From Dipylidium caninum (lineage: Eukaryota > Platyhelminthes > Cestoda > Cyclophyllidea > Dipylidiidae): 64,000 nucleotides of DNA. The stretch spans positions 186,001 to 250,000 of the forward strand of contig QEYB01000652.1 in assembly GCA_017562135.1 (NCBI GenBank), in the 5' to 3' direction. The notes below the pieces were generated by a model. That model made no database searches and had not been told where the DNA came from. It saw nothing but the letters and a program-made list of their open reading frames with translations. Positions 12,101-24,675 of the stretch are shown here, piece by piece. How positions within the stretch are numbered: position 1 is the stretch's first letter; each line of letters opens with the position of its first letter. The position numbers and the translations under genes were made by a program.

Positions 12101-15100
12101 ACATTGATCCCTGACGCAGGACACTTTGGGCGCGCAGAAGTCAAAATAGAAATGTTAGTTTTATTGGCATCGACTTCTTCTCCTCCACTAAGCCAACACG
12201 AATGTTCATGCACCTGTCAAGGGTCACCTCCATTCCCTCGTCTGACTTCGTTACGTGTTTCTTGATGCCTAAAAAAGAAAAAAAGACAGTTCCGATTCTC
12301 CTCCTGCCTCTTACGACGTCCATACGGCATGCGAGTATCTCGGATAATTTGTAAATTTGCTTTTCTATTTTGTTGTCCGTTGTGCCAGGTGAACGGGAGG
12401 AACGTAAGTCTCCTCATCTGCCGGAAGATAACATTCACCGAGTACAAGATTCCCATCAGCCCGTCCATAAGTCGACGTACTCGTCGTCGAAATCTGACAT
12501 GAACAAACCCACACAGGACGCCGAGAAAAGGGATAAGGTAACGTCGAGAACATTACCTGAAAACAATGAACAGCCTCAGCAGACTAAAAAGGAAGCGAAT
12601 AAGGAGGAAAACTCATGGAAAAAATCACAGTTGCGGGAAATTAAAAGTCATGATAGCCAAGATGACCGCTTGGATCACTCGCCGGAGGTTAAATTACGAG
12701 AGAGCGAAGAGAAAACCTCTACTAATTTTCCTGGAGAAGGCGCTAAACTGATGTCTAATGGAATCCTCAAGGAGCGGAAATCAGCATTTTATGATAAAGA
12801 CGTTAGTAACACGAATTGCGATTTCGGCAGTGAACATGACTCAACGAAACAAGGAAACGCTGTGAAAACAGTTCAAAAAAGCCGTAACAATTACAAAGAG
12901 GTACCAATAAAAGTCACGTCTTTCAATGAATCAATCCCGACAAAGTCAAGTGGTCAAGGAAAGAATCGAAACCTGGGTAATAGTAAAAGTAGCACAAGTA
13001 ATCGTCCAAAGAGCATAGTAGAAAATGGAATGGGAAGTCCTTACATTGATCGAAATTTAACACCGTCGAAACCTGAAGTAATACAAAGGCGGCAGAAGCA
13101 AAGCAGAAAAGGAGTGCAATCTGAGTATATAGGTTGTAACGAGGAATTTACATACGAGGCGACTGAGAACCATGCTCCGACACCATCGGTACCAAAGCCC
13201 AATAATCGAACTCTCCCGGCAGCCACAGGGCAAAGTGGATGCCAACTGCAAGGAACAAGGCGAAAAGACCACAACGGAACCCGAAACTAAGACACCACCT
13301 AACCCTTCCAAAGTAGTCGAGGAAGCGTGTCTTGTGGGTCCGCCAAATCCAAGCACAATGGGCTGCTCGATGTCGCCGCGCTCCATTGGACAGTCAATGT
13401 AAGCGTCTACTACAAAGATAATTTGGTCTCATAACACCACCCTACTTAGTATTTTTATTAGTTTAGCACGGTTGTTCCCGTCAAAGAGCACGAAAATTTG
13501 GTACAAAATTGCTATATTTCAAATTCCTCCATGGTAGTGAACATCAGTCGTGCATAAACCACGAAACGAAATTTCCTACCTTTAAGTCAATCACTTTTTA
13601 ATGAGGCGGGGAAGGTATGGGGGAGAGGGCGGGGAAAGGCCACGCGAGTCCGAGGTGTGTCAAATTGTTAATTTCTTCTTGACATCAGCACCACATCTTG
13701 TCTCAGGACATGATTTCCAATTAAAAGTGGTCGAGTTTCGATTCATCGTTAGCGACAGAGCACTGAGACCGCCTCCCGACAGTGAATCTCCAAGTCGTTT
13801 CGTTGGAATGGAGATTTAAATAACAATGTAGGCGATAAGTAGTTCCCTTCATCAGATGCATGGGAGCATTTAATGACAATGTTCACGTCGGGGAATGTGC
13901 TTTATAGAATGTAATGTGGTAGGCAGACATTCACCCGCACGAACCACCAAAATACACGCAGAGGGCGCCAGAAACGTTGAGTGACAATAACAGCAACTAT
14001 GAGCAAAAGGAGCATAAGCTTGCGGCTTTATACTGAACTACTCTAGGAAAATCGGTCGTCAGGGCCACAGATAGAGGTGAAATCTCGCAGAGATAGCACT
14101 TTTTCCCCTTGAAAATGTGCGTCCTCCCTCCAAAATATGCCTTAAATCTGTGCAGTAAAAGGACCATTCTTACGTATTAAACTGGAACCACGAAGAGAAA
14201 GTTCACTATAGGTCAAAAACAAACGCGCAATGTTTACCTCATTTATCATATTCAAAAGAAATCGCCGTCATTGATATCAATGATTTTCTGCCAACGATTG
14301 GGTAATTCATGTATCCGCCTTGAGAAAAGCCTCAATGGAGACCTAAAAGCACTTCAAGGCCTCTTATGTTATCATTTAGGTTACTGTATTTCCTCTTCTC
14401 TTAAGATAGTTAGTAAGCACCAACTACCTCTATGGGGATTATAACATAACGATTTTTATAAAATTTGTCCCAGCATCGACTGTCCCATTGAAGTCTCTCG
14501 AAGGTTGCCAGGATCTGTTGGAATTACATTTCCAACTCGTGCAAGAAAAGTGCATGTAAATTGCGTTTTGCTTCAATTTGTTTACGGAGACAAATGAGCA
14601 AAAACTGAAATATGGACACGCGAAAATTACTCGAAACAAGTCAGAAGAATACCGTTAATATTCACAAATACAATGTCGCGTACAGGTTAAAATGCATCTC
14701 TCTCAGTGGCAGTTGAAAACGGATTAAACAAAAAGACCCGTTTTGTAATGTTCAGCCAGATATTATTGCACCGCTTACTCTTTTCCTTAACTTTATTCAA
14801 GTATGTCTCCGGATCTCAACGCCCAACCCTGTGAGGCTCAACCACATGCGCCACCACGAGCGCTACAACAAAAAAACGGTGCGTTTGAACACGCGTTATC
14901 TACTGATTCATTCGTGTGCACGGAGAGTACACATTGAGTGAATGTATCACACGCCAGTGATGAAATGCGTGGCTCTGACTTCCAGTAACTGGCTTTAAAG
15001 AAAGCCTGTGAAGAGAAAGCGGGCTACGTTGAAGGGCAGCTACACAGAGTATGGAGAAGTTAGCTGATGCCCACGTGGGGAAGTTGAAATATCTCTATTA

Positions 15101-18100
15101 AGAAACTGCCAGGCAGCCTACCAGTGATAATTCCAATCACATGGCTCACACTCCGCCTGTTAGATAGAAGAATCGAGAGGTCGGAGACTGAAGAAGGCGG
15201 ATCTCCGAAGCCGAACAACCGAACAGGTAGTTGACGTGACTTTTCACTTCCAGTAGGTCCACTAATGCTTTTTTAGCCATTGGACGAATCTCTTTACAAT
15301 AAAACAACTTCTTTTGTTGAAGGACGCCACCAGAAAAGTCTCGAGGTCCTTTTGAGCCCTATTCCAAGAACACGGAAACACGCAGAATACGTAAGAGTTG
15401 AATGTGGATGTATTTGCTGTGCCACAGGAGTTATGTGACAGAAGCAGTCGTTTCTCTCTACCCATGTCAAAGTTCCCAATTCCTCGCCTGCCTGCGACCC
15501 TACCGTCATCCCGCGTCTCTCTTATAGGTGATTTCCTGAAGAATAAAGGTAATCGGCGGCCCTCCAAAAAAAGGTGGGTAATCGTTGTCGGAAATGATGA
15601 GGTGTACGGGTGGAAGACAGAAGAGTTGAGTCCCAAGTAACTAATTAGTTGGCCTCACTCTCTGTCAGACACACCAAATTTCCCTCAGCTCATCCAACAT
15701 TGACAAGTCTACTTTCCTTCATATGCTGCAGCAACACAGACATGGGGTCTTGCAGACCAATGCCCAATCTCGACAGGGGCTCGCCTCAAAAGCAAGGAAA
15801 ACGTCGAAAGGGGTCACACAGATTACACCACAGTCATGAGCGCCTTTCGCCCCTCAATGTACCGCCTCTAAAGGGTATTTGTCAATATTGCTTGTGCCTT
15901 CGCCTCACCTAATTACCCAGATGTCAAAAGAGATGAAGCCTGTGAGAACAGGATGTACCTATTAACGTTTTGCCTTGCCTAGTCTCGTCCCATTGCATTG
16001 GCATTGAGAGGCGGGGGCGAGGATGAATGCTACCGGGCAGGTGTCTACTAAGATTGGCCCTCTGCTGACATTAATACTTTGTGTGTAGGTGGAGAACATC
16101 AGGAGATGATGTCGTTTGATGATGACGAGGGTAGGCGTCAGAGGGCAAGGAAGTAAGTGGCCTGTTTATCTGCTCATGAGCCCTTAGCCAGTGCTGACTT
16201 CGTTAAATACCACTACTGATGGTGTTGATGATGTTGATGCCGGAGTGGTAGTGGTGGTGATGATGGCAAATTTCGGTCGGATTGTAATGTGTGTTGTGGT
16301 ATTTGGTAAAAGTCCACTGAATTTATCGGGATTAAAACGTAACGATTTTTATAAAATTTGTCCCAGCATCGACTGTCCCATTGAAGTCTCTCGAAGGTTG
16401 CCAGGATCTGTTGGAATTACATTTCCAACTCGTGCAAGAAAAGTGCATCTAAATTGCGTTTTGCTTCAATTTGTTTACGGAGACAAATGAGCAAAAACTG
16501 AAATATGGACACGCGAAAATTACTCGAAACAAGTCAGAAGAATACCGTTAATATTCACAAATACAATGTCGCGTACAGGTTAAAATGCATCTCTCTCAGT
16601 GAGTTGAAAACGGATTAAACAAAAAGGCTCGTTTTGTAATGTTCAGCCAGATTTTATTGCGCCGTTTACTCTTTCCCTTAACTTTATTCAAGTATGTCTC
16701 CGGATCTCAACGCCCAACCCTGTGAGGCTCAACCACATGCGCCACCACGAGCGCTACAACAAAAAAACGGTGCGTTTGAACACGCGTTATCTACTGATTC
16801 ATTCGTATGCACGGAGAGTACACACTGAGTGAATGTATCACACGCCAGTGATGAAATGCGTGGCTCTGACTTCCAGTAACTGGCTTTAAAGAAAGCCTGT
16901 GAAGAGAAAGCGGGCTACGTTGAAGGGCAGCTACACAGAGTATGGAGAAGTTAGCTGATGCCCACGTGGGGAAGTTGAAATATCTCTATTAAGAAACTGC
17001 CAGGCAGCCTACCAGTGATAATTCCAATCACATGGCTCACACTCCGCCTTTAGATAGAAGAATCGAGGGGTCGGCGACTGAAGAAGGAGGATCTCCGAGA
17101 GCCGAACAACCGGACAGGTAGTTGACGTGACTTTTCGCTTCCAGTAGGCATACTACTGCTTCTTTTAGCCATTGGACGAATCTCTTTACAATAAAACAAC
17201 TTCTTTTGTTGAAGGACGCCACCAGAAAAGTCTCGAGGTCCTTTTGAGCCCTATTCCAAGAACACGGAAACACGCAGAATACGTAAGAGTTGATGTATGC
17301 TCTAGTGACAGACAGAAGCAGTCGTTTCTCTCTACCCATGTCAAAGTTCCCAATTCCTCGCCTGCCTGCGACCCTACCGTCATCCCGCGTCTCTCTTATA
17401 GGTGATTTCCTGAAGAATAAAGGTAATCGGCGGCCCTCCAAAAAAAGGTGGGTAATCGTTGTCAGAAATGATGAGGTGTACGGGTGGAAGACAGAAGAGT
17501 TGAGTCCCAAGTAACTAACTAGTTGGCCTCACTCTCTGTCAGACACACCAAATTTCCCCCAGCTCATCCAACATTGACAAGTCTACTTTCCTTCATATGC
17601 TGCAGCAACACAGACATGGGGTCTTGCAGGCCAATGCCCAATCTCGACAGGGGTTCGCCTGAAAAGCAAGGAAAACGTCGAAAGGGGTCACACAGATTAC
17701 ACCACAGTCATGAGCGCCTTTCGCCCCTCAATGTACCGCCTCTAAAGGGTATTTGTCAATATTGCTTGTGCCTTCGCCTCACCTAATTACCCAGATGTCA
17801 AAAGAGATGAAGCCTGTGAGAACAGGATGTACCTATTAACGTTTTGCCTTGCCTAGTCTCGTCCCATTGCATTGGCATTGAGAGGCGGGGGCGAGGATGA
17901 ATGCTACCGGGCAGGTGTCTACTAAGATTGGCCCACTGCTGACATTAATACTTTGTGTGTAGGTGGAGAACATCAGGAGATGATGTCGTTTGATGATGAC
18001 GAGGGTAGGCGTCAGAGGGCAAGGAAGTAAGTGGCCTGTTTATCTGCTCATGAGCCCTTAGCCAGTGCTGACTTCGTTAAATACCACTACTGATGGTGTT

Positions 18101-18355
18101 AATGATGGCTAATTTCGGTTGGATTGTGATCAGTGTTCCGGTAATTTGGTAGTTGAGAGGCTGTCCGCATGGTCGGTGAGTTTGTATGCGGCAGTGCTCG
18201 GTTATTAGTGTTATAAAGCCTGTCGAGTTTTCTAGCTTTAGCGACTACACCGTCGATTAGCCTAAGCCTTTGCCCGCTTTTCACTGCAGTAGGCTTGGCA
18301 GATTAATATCAACAATGCGTTTTATTTTAGTCGGACGTATAGACAATCCGAGTGA
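9158..18355 (+). CDS. Unrecognised hydrophilic, probably disordered protein with an internal duplicated 99-codon module
   Basis: I do not recognise this protein. Exons that join in phase: 9158-9193, 10522-10633, 11452-11617, 11828-11931, 12389-13188, 13223-13398, then module A (14802-14878, 15528-15548, 15740-15874, 16089-16152), module B (16693-16769, 17402-17422, 17614-17748, 17963-18026) and a last exon 18331-18355 ending in TGA. This gives 670 aa. Residues 1-464 are rich in K, E, S, N, Q and P with no hydrophobic segment, so probably disordered. The module carries a basic patch, GKRRKGSHRLHHSHE, and an acidic one, SFDDDEGRRQR, which could suggest a nuclear or RNA/DNA-binding role (inference only). 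The first six exons are the better supported part. If the GTAAGC at 13399 is not used as a donor, the frame stops at 13402 with 465 aa. A CAG acceptor lies 10 nt before the ATG. Confidence 0.55.
13189..13222 (+). other. 34-nt mini-intron
   Basis: The long exon frame runs in phase 1 to the TCG at 13186-13188. Removing GT...AG at 13189-13222 moves directly into the next open frame (CCA CAG GGC ...). That second frame continues the same hydrophilic composition for about 58 codons, whereas reading through gives a stop at 13290. The intron is phase 0. Confidence 0.65.
14435..16327 (+). repeat. Tandem duplication unit A (about 1.89 kb)
   Basis: Unit A is directly followed by unit B at a constant offset of 1893 bp at the 5' end. 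Most lines match with only scattered substitutions. There is a short indel near 15400-15430, and the tail near 16220-16260 contains an extra GATGATG/GTGGTGGTGATG stretch absent from B. It contains four predicted exons of the surrounding gene. Two minus-strand frames near 15262-15640 are also open in both units, but they overlap the predicted exons and are probably shadows. Confidence 0.93.
15528..15548 (+). other. Possible 21-nt microexon in unit A (copy at 17402-17422 in unit B)
   Basis: CTTATAG is followed by 21 nt coding DFLKNK and then GTAATC. The phase is 1 on both sides, so including or skipping it keeps the frame. The sequence is identical in both units. Without the donor, the frame runs on for 31 codons after DFLKNK to a stop after ELSPK, so this could instead be an alternative terminal exon. 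Confidence 0.35.
16328..18152 (+). repeat. Tandem duplication unit B
   Basis: This is the second copy of the 1.9-kb unit. Across the 297 predicted coding bases I see three differences from unit A, all in the third exon: two synonymous (AGA/AGG, GGC/GGT) and one Gln to Glu. The introns show more changes, including small indels. Similarity ends near 18152, after ATTTGGTA. Confidence 0.93.
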
Positions 18356-18835
18356 ATATAATTTTTGTGGCAATAGCCAAATGAGGTAAGTACAAGAAAG
18401 TTGTGAAGTGCAAAAATCATTCAATCAAATTATGCGGCCAAATAACTGGTGCTGAAGGCCTTTACGTGATATTTTGCCTATGATTTTAGGCAACGGGGAA
18501 GAATGGAAGAAATAGAGGCAAGTACACTGTCGCCAGCATCGAATGAGCCTTTGACACCTTCGATTTGTTCACTTCTGCGAGATCTCACCCTCGCCTGCAA
18601 CCATACGTTAGTCCTTTCCGCAAAACTGCATAACCGCGAAAAGTTGCAACCCAGGGGATTTGCAACCAGTGCCCACATTTTCCCAGCCTTTTCTTCAGTA
18701 AAGACAAGCATTCTGCTATGTCCAACAGGAAGAATCCCCCCCGCCTCCTACTTTCAACTTCCTCGGTCTCTGTTAACTGACCTCAATATACGCTTTAAGG
18801 CAACTTCCTCCTCCCCCACCCCCACGGGTTGTTAG
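18331..18835 (+). other. Alternative 3' exon chain overlapping the R2 boundary
   Basis: An exon at 18331-18386 has a strong donor, GAG/GTAAGT. It joins in phase to 18490 onward, giving NSQMRQRGRMEEIEAS and an open frame to 18835 that enters repeat R2. To connect to the upstream gene it needs a phase-1 donor, for example the weaker GTAGGC at 18005 inside the last module B exon. It may be a longer isoform of the gene at 9158, a separate small gene, or chance. I prefer the GTAAGT at 18027 and the TGA at 18353-18355, but not strongly. Confidence 0.3.
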
Positions 18836-19640
18836 TTAAGGGGAGCTTGGGGCCTCCTACCACCCACTCACCCGCTCATCCACCATCTCTACCGACACAC
18901 GTCCTGGCTATCGTGATGTGTCCAACGTGGAAATCAACCAGACCGCAACCTGCATTCACACTCCCACCAAGAGGTGGTGTTGAAACAGCAGCCATTCATA
19001 ACAGACCCACCTTCGCGTTCTCCTAGATTCACTCATCACTTGTTGAGACTACATTGTGGACTCTGCCAACAGCATGCATGCAGAGAACTACGGACGCCAC
19101 ACGCTGACAGGGTCGCTTCCAACCCTCACTTGGTCAGCGATGCACCTACATTCCTCTCGCCCACCTATCGTGTCTGCATCGGTAACGACTATTCGAAGGC
19201 ATACGACCAGCAGCGGGGACGGTTCGATGAGACACGAGGGGAGAGGGAGTTGGATACCAGACACGAGCATTATGTCACGAGGCAGGAAACCCTTGAAAGG
19301 TCAAGTGGTGCCGACTGAGGGATCGTAGGGAGCGAGTGAGAGAAGAGGAGAAGTGCATGAAAGAAGACTTGTCTGGATGGGAACTTAATCCACACACGAA
19401 CACTGCCATCTCAGAAGGGTGTGTGGATCACCCTTGCATTGGGGGAGGAGAAGAGGGCGGTTCTACGGCATTTGCGATTTCCATGCACAATGAGAAATTC
19501 ATGAAAGAGGAATAAGTTCGAGTGAAAGAAGCAGACACGACATTGGTGGGAGGCCAGTAGAAATGCTAGAATTACCACCCGAAACCTTTACAGATTATCG
19601 TGGGGACCATAGACTGCTTTGCGAATCTCCCTCACCACAA
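18640..19640 (+). repeat. Dispersed repeat, copy R2
   Basis: This is the second copy of R1, in the same orientation and about 12.8 kb away. The core 18740-19431 is nearly identical to 5923-6620. The right flank (19440-19640) retains recognisable pieces of the R1 flank (the GAGAAAT and AATAAGTTCGAGTG stretches), with about 200 bp missing relative to R1. The two copies bracket the unrecognised gene at 9158-18355. Confidence 0.85.
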
Positions 19641-22600
19641 TGACACGATCCCTTTCTGTCTTTCGATTCATCACCAGTGATGGTCTGAGATTCCCATCAG
19701 ACACCATTTCAGCATCGTTGTATGGGCATTAGACGATTCATGCTGATCCGAAAGAACACTTTGACGAGGCCACAGATGCTTACCTCTTTTCCCCACCCTG
19801 AAATTTGTCAAAACAAGACAATCGGCCATTTCCACCACTGCCTTGTAGTCGATCGTCAATCTCGTTTCGAACGCAAGCCTTTCCTTCGTGACCAAGTAGC
19901 ATAAACCAGCTGGCACCAACGAATTTCTTACCTAAATTTTGGCAATTCAATTCACTTTCGATGGCCTTATTCGCCTGTTATCAAAAATCGCCACGGCTGC
20001 ACGGTTCTCATGCCATTTACATTCTGAGTGCCTCCTCAACTGTGGTAGTTTCCCTCTCAGTCGCCAAATAAGATTCCTTACTTCAAACAAAAGAATTATA
20101 AATTAGCATTTGGTCAGGATCTTGGATGTCAAAGAATTCCAACCAGGCTCTGAATGAGGACTTCACTTCAGCAGGTACAGCCTTTGGCTGAGTATTTTCA
20201 GACACTACTTTCTCATACCTTACACCTCTGCAGCGATTCCCACCGAGGGCTAGTTCTCTCTGGCCGTGTTCATCTACTTTCGGAGAAGGTAATTTTTTCA
20301 ACTTGTCAGGTACGTATTCAAAGAAGGCTAAACCTTGATCGGTAACTTATTACCTAATTACCGGCGTGTCCTCTTCCATAAGCCTTCTGCCCACGTCTCT
20401 GGACAAGGTTGCATTGCAAACGAGCAATATCTTAAACACCTTCGGAGTTAAGAACCTCAAACTGTGTTGAATAGAAATACCGTAGAAGGGCGAAAAAACA
20501 GGAGTGTCAGTAACAGAGACGCCATTGCATGTAACCCAGCAGGAGAATAGTGCTAGAGAAAGTTGATGAGGCTAATCCCAACAGGTTGCAAACAAGTAGA
20601 TGACACCTGATGCGGGTAATTTGGTACTTTGACTGACGCCTTGAGATGCCCGAAAAGGTATTGTGGCGAGACCGACTAGCCTCTTCCACTTAGGCAAGGA
20701 GGTATTGCCAAGACACGCCATCCTGCGGTAAAGAGAGACAATGCTGCATTTCAAACGTGCATATTGGTGGTGTGAAGGGTGCAGAGAGAGAGAGAACAGA
20801 CTCGCGGCGTAAGTGGCAGGTCATGGAGCCTTACATAACTCTTGAGAAGGAATATCACCACAACACGTTACCGTCCAACGCATCAGGCAGCAATTTGGTG
20901 GTCTTTTGCGGTGGCCAAGGTTAAGAGTCGATGTATGAAGCGAAGTGAGAAATCCCAATTTCAAATGTAAAACTCTAAAAATTTCTTACGATCGTGCAAA
21001 CGTAAAGTATCGGCCCGACCTACCGTCTCAAGGAACATCATACCCAAGGTAAAACTTATCTAGAACTTTAATCATACTTACTTTGGCGGTGGCAAAATCT
21101 GAAAGTAGTGCACGGACGGCCGAATGTGAAATAGAGTAGATCGAGAGGCCTCATCTTCACTATTCCGGATACTCCTGGCTTAACTGAGTATACCGCTGGA
21201 TAAACACAGAAAGGTCACATCCAAGTTAAAGGAGCACTCCGCCAACTGAGATGAGTTCGCTCCACTTGCTACTTTCGCATCCGTAAAAGCATATTTCTGT
21301 ATCACCCACGGTACAAAGCATGCCTTATGCCCTTTATTTTGTCGCAATTCAACGATATCGGCGTTTCTCTCAGTCCTCTATTTCAGGCAACTGCTGATCG
21401 ACAAACCTCATTGTTTGTCTTCATTTGTAAGTGTGATTTATACTACCCCAGGAGAGAAAGTCGTGATTCTCAACTTCAGAATCAAGCGGAAATTAATGGC
21501 CATAGAGTTGCCGATGAAAGCCTCATTTGCTGCAAAGGAACAACTTGAAATGCACCAATCTGCCTTCGATGTTTGACATTTCAACTGATGGTACACTCGG
21601 AGTCTATTCACTCCGAATTTGCTCTTCCCCCCATAATCAGCAGTTCATTTGACCTATCCGCATGGCAAATTTTGTTAGATTTGGCATCTCCCAGTAACAT
21701 GAATAATCTACTATTACACTAACACGAATCATGTTCTGAAAAAACTGGCCACCTTCAACAACAGTCTTACTAAGCCTGATTACGGTGCGTTCGAGTGTTT
21801 GTCAAAACAGAGGAGAATAAGAGAGAATGTGAGTGGAGAGAACTAACCAAGGAGAAAAGTTAGTTATGCAGACAAATGAAAGCAGACCATAGAAGAATTA
21901 TGGTTGAATACGCGAGGCATTGATGAAAATTCACTACTGCTCCGACATGCGACATCCAATTCTGCGAAGTTGGAGAACATATTTTTACGTAATGCGAGAA
22001 GAGAGACAGGCGGAACCTTTCCACCAATTTCTCGGTATTCCTGGAAAATGGAGAAATTTTAGTGTGCTTGAGCCTAGAGTCTATTGCCAACGCGGTCTCA
22101 TCACGTGAAGGAGTGTAGACTCTTACTTCTTGACCACAGGATTCCGAATTCATTGAATTCATGTCACGCACATGTAGCATATGCTAAGAGCGAAACAGTA
22201 ATGGTGAAGAGAACAAAAGGAAGAAAATAAGGTCACGATCGTATTCTAAGAATGGGGACATACAAGAGGTACTGCTATCCAGGTTGTCTTGCATTGTGAA
22301 AACGATGAACGTGTAAACCCTGTAAATAAGTGGGAGGAAGCCGTCTAATTGACTTAAAGTGAGAAGGTTTTGTTTCCTTGCCATATAATCCATGTTCTGT
22401 AAGGTGGGACAAAACTTTCGTCTCGAGCGATGTCTCATAGGCGCCGCTTATACACCTCAATGACCGGATTGTTCAAAATAGTATTGCCCTAGAAATTGAG
22501 AAGAATTTTGTAATGATTTCTAGCTTTATGCGTAAAGAAAAGCACACCTAAACTCCTTGTCTTTTCCCGCTCGATACGTATGCTATTGCTAGAAAAAGAC

Positions 22601-24675
22601 TTAAGTTAACCACAAGGGCGGTTCTTGTGATCAGAGTAGCATTTACATCAACGCTTTCAATGAGATTTAAGTGGTCTGTTTCGCATTTTTTACTTGCCCC
22701 ATCCTTTGTTTAAAGATTTGTGCACGGAATTTGTTAAAAAAAGGCGGGAAGAGAAAAAGAGTAGATAGATAACAGACGGAGGACTGTTATAACCCTAAGT
22801 AAAGGATTAAAAATAGCCACACAAAAAAGTTCGGCACATTGTAATAAATTGCAAGAAGAAAAAACACCACTTCTGTGTTTTGATTTTCCATTTCCCCAGT
22901 TGTCGTAAACTGACGACGCATTATCTGGGTCAAAGCATGCTTCTGACATTGAAAATGTTCCGAGAGAAAAGGGCAGTGATATTTTAACTTTAATCACATA
23001 TCCCTATGATAGAAACGGAAGCAAAACAGTGCTTAAGAACTCCAGTAAATTTGTTCCTCGTATATACTTAAGTTACTTGTTAGACAACTGAATAAAGTTA
23101 ACGATTATCTGCAGAACAAATACAGTTGCTTGTAAAAAATTAGAGGGAGCGATAACTAGTTTTTGATAACGTACATGTGTATAAACAACATTTATTTGTG
23201 TAACATATCACCTATATCAAATTAGCAACGCAATTCATCAACACGTTAGGCATAAAGTACGCTTTCGAATCAGATTGAGTGCATCGTCAAAAACTACAAA
23301 GACAAACTAGCTTAAAAAAACATGAAGTTTCGGATGGAAATACCAATTTACTTAATACAGGTGTACCGTTGAGCATGGCAGCGACCTCCACAGAGTATGG
23401 TTCTCAAGTTATGTGACCTTGGCCAGACTCAAGTAATAATTTGTTAATATTTGTATTTGACAACCTTACTTGTGATGATGCAAACGACTATTTCACTTAT
23501 CTTCTGCGCTTTAAAGACGAATCACATTATTACTTTATAATTAATGACTTGAATAAGATGAATTCCCTTTCCGATAAAAACCCAGACGTTTCTGCACCGA
23601 AAACAAAGGATTTATGAGACCTTAGATGGACCTAATATGATGCGGAATAGAGGTTACAAAGTGTCCCTTGTTAAAAAACTAACCTGGGTCCACATGCTCT
23701 CTGTAAAATCGACGAAGATGACATCTTTTGCCGTTTACAAGTGGTAATTTACATGCTGATTTGACAGAATATCAGAAAAAATGCAGTCAAGCAAATGTGG
23801 AGCATGAATTTGCGGTTAACTGAGGGCAACGTCCCTGCTCTATAGCTGTTCTCCTGTCTAGTTAAAATAGAGCGCTCAAATAATGGAACCATTGGGTGAT
23901 TAGTGAAATGCAGAAAAAAATGTAGAAAAAATATAGTTAAATTTTCTATCTGCGGACCCATTTTTCATAATAATAATCTAGAATGTCGCTGCATCATGCT
24001 GTTTGACAGAACCAATCAACCAACGTTTCAACATATTTTTTCATGCATAAATTACATAAACTTATGCGTTTTTAGAGTATTAAATTGAGGATCATTTTAT
24101 TGGGAGCCATAGCTGCTTGTCTAGGTCACTATTTGAGAAGTACTCTCCCGATAGCTCTACGATCATCACAATTAAAAACGCGTATTACCAGGTCAGATCG
24201 TGAATCCAAGTTTTATCGTGCTTTTACTTCGAATTCCACCTGTTTCGGGTTTCCATATAAATGTTGTATGATGTGAAAATGAGTCTGAGTGTGAATAACA
24301 CTAAAATATAACAGCGTGTACCACAGAAACATCTGATAAAATATCATAAACAAGCTCTACACGCATTAAGCATCCGGTATGGTTGGAATTACACGAAAAT
24401 TGTATATTTTGCGTCAAATATGGGAAAACAAGTTATTAACTTACATATGGCGTATTGTACTAGGTAATTAGCATATGAATAAGCCTATTACAGCATTTCG
24501 TTTTTATTAAGTTTTTATACCAGCTAAGACATGTAAGGGCTCAAGGTCGGCGTTCTTTGCTCACATCAAATTTGCAGCACGATTAATACGCTTGCGGAGA
24601 TCGCTCTGATGTCCTTTAATCAATTCTGATTGCGTTTTCTCTTTAAACCGGCCTTATCTTGGTCGGAGATTGAAT
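19641..24675. other. Long intergenic stretch without a recognisable gene
   Basis: I read all frames. The open frames are short (at most 106 codons) and have no family signature or splice-consistent chain. Short AG and A/T microsatellites occur near 20784-20800 and 22738-22760. The right end must contain the flippase promoter; no TATA box is obvious within 200 bp of its ATG. Confidence 0.4.

Noticed and set aside
14459..14508. Possible extra exon (TTTGTCCCAG acceptor, CGAAG/GTTGCC donor) at the start of each tandem unit
   Set aside because: Phase would allow it, but the donor is weak and the coded segment of about 10 residues has no independent support.
15262..17510. Minus-strand frames of 124 and 157 codons, similar in both tandem units
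   Set aside because: They lie in the duplicated DNA, so their similarity is automatic. They differ by an internal indel between units and overlap the better phased plus-strand exons.
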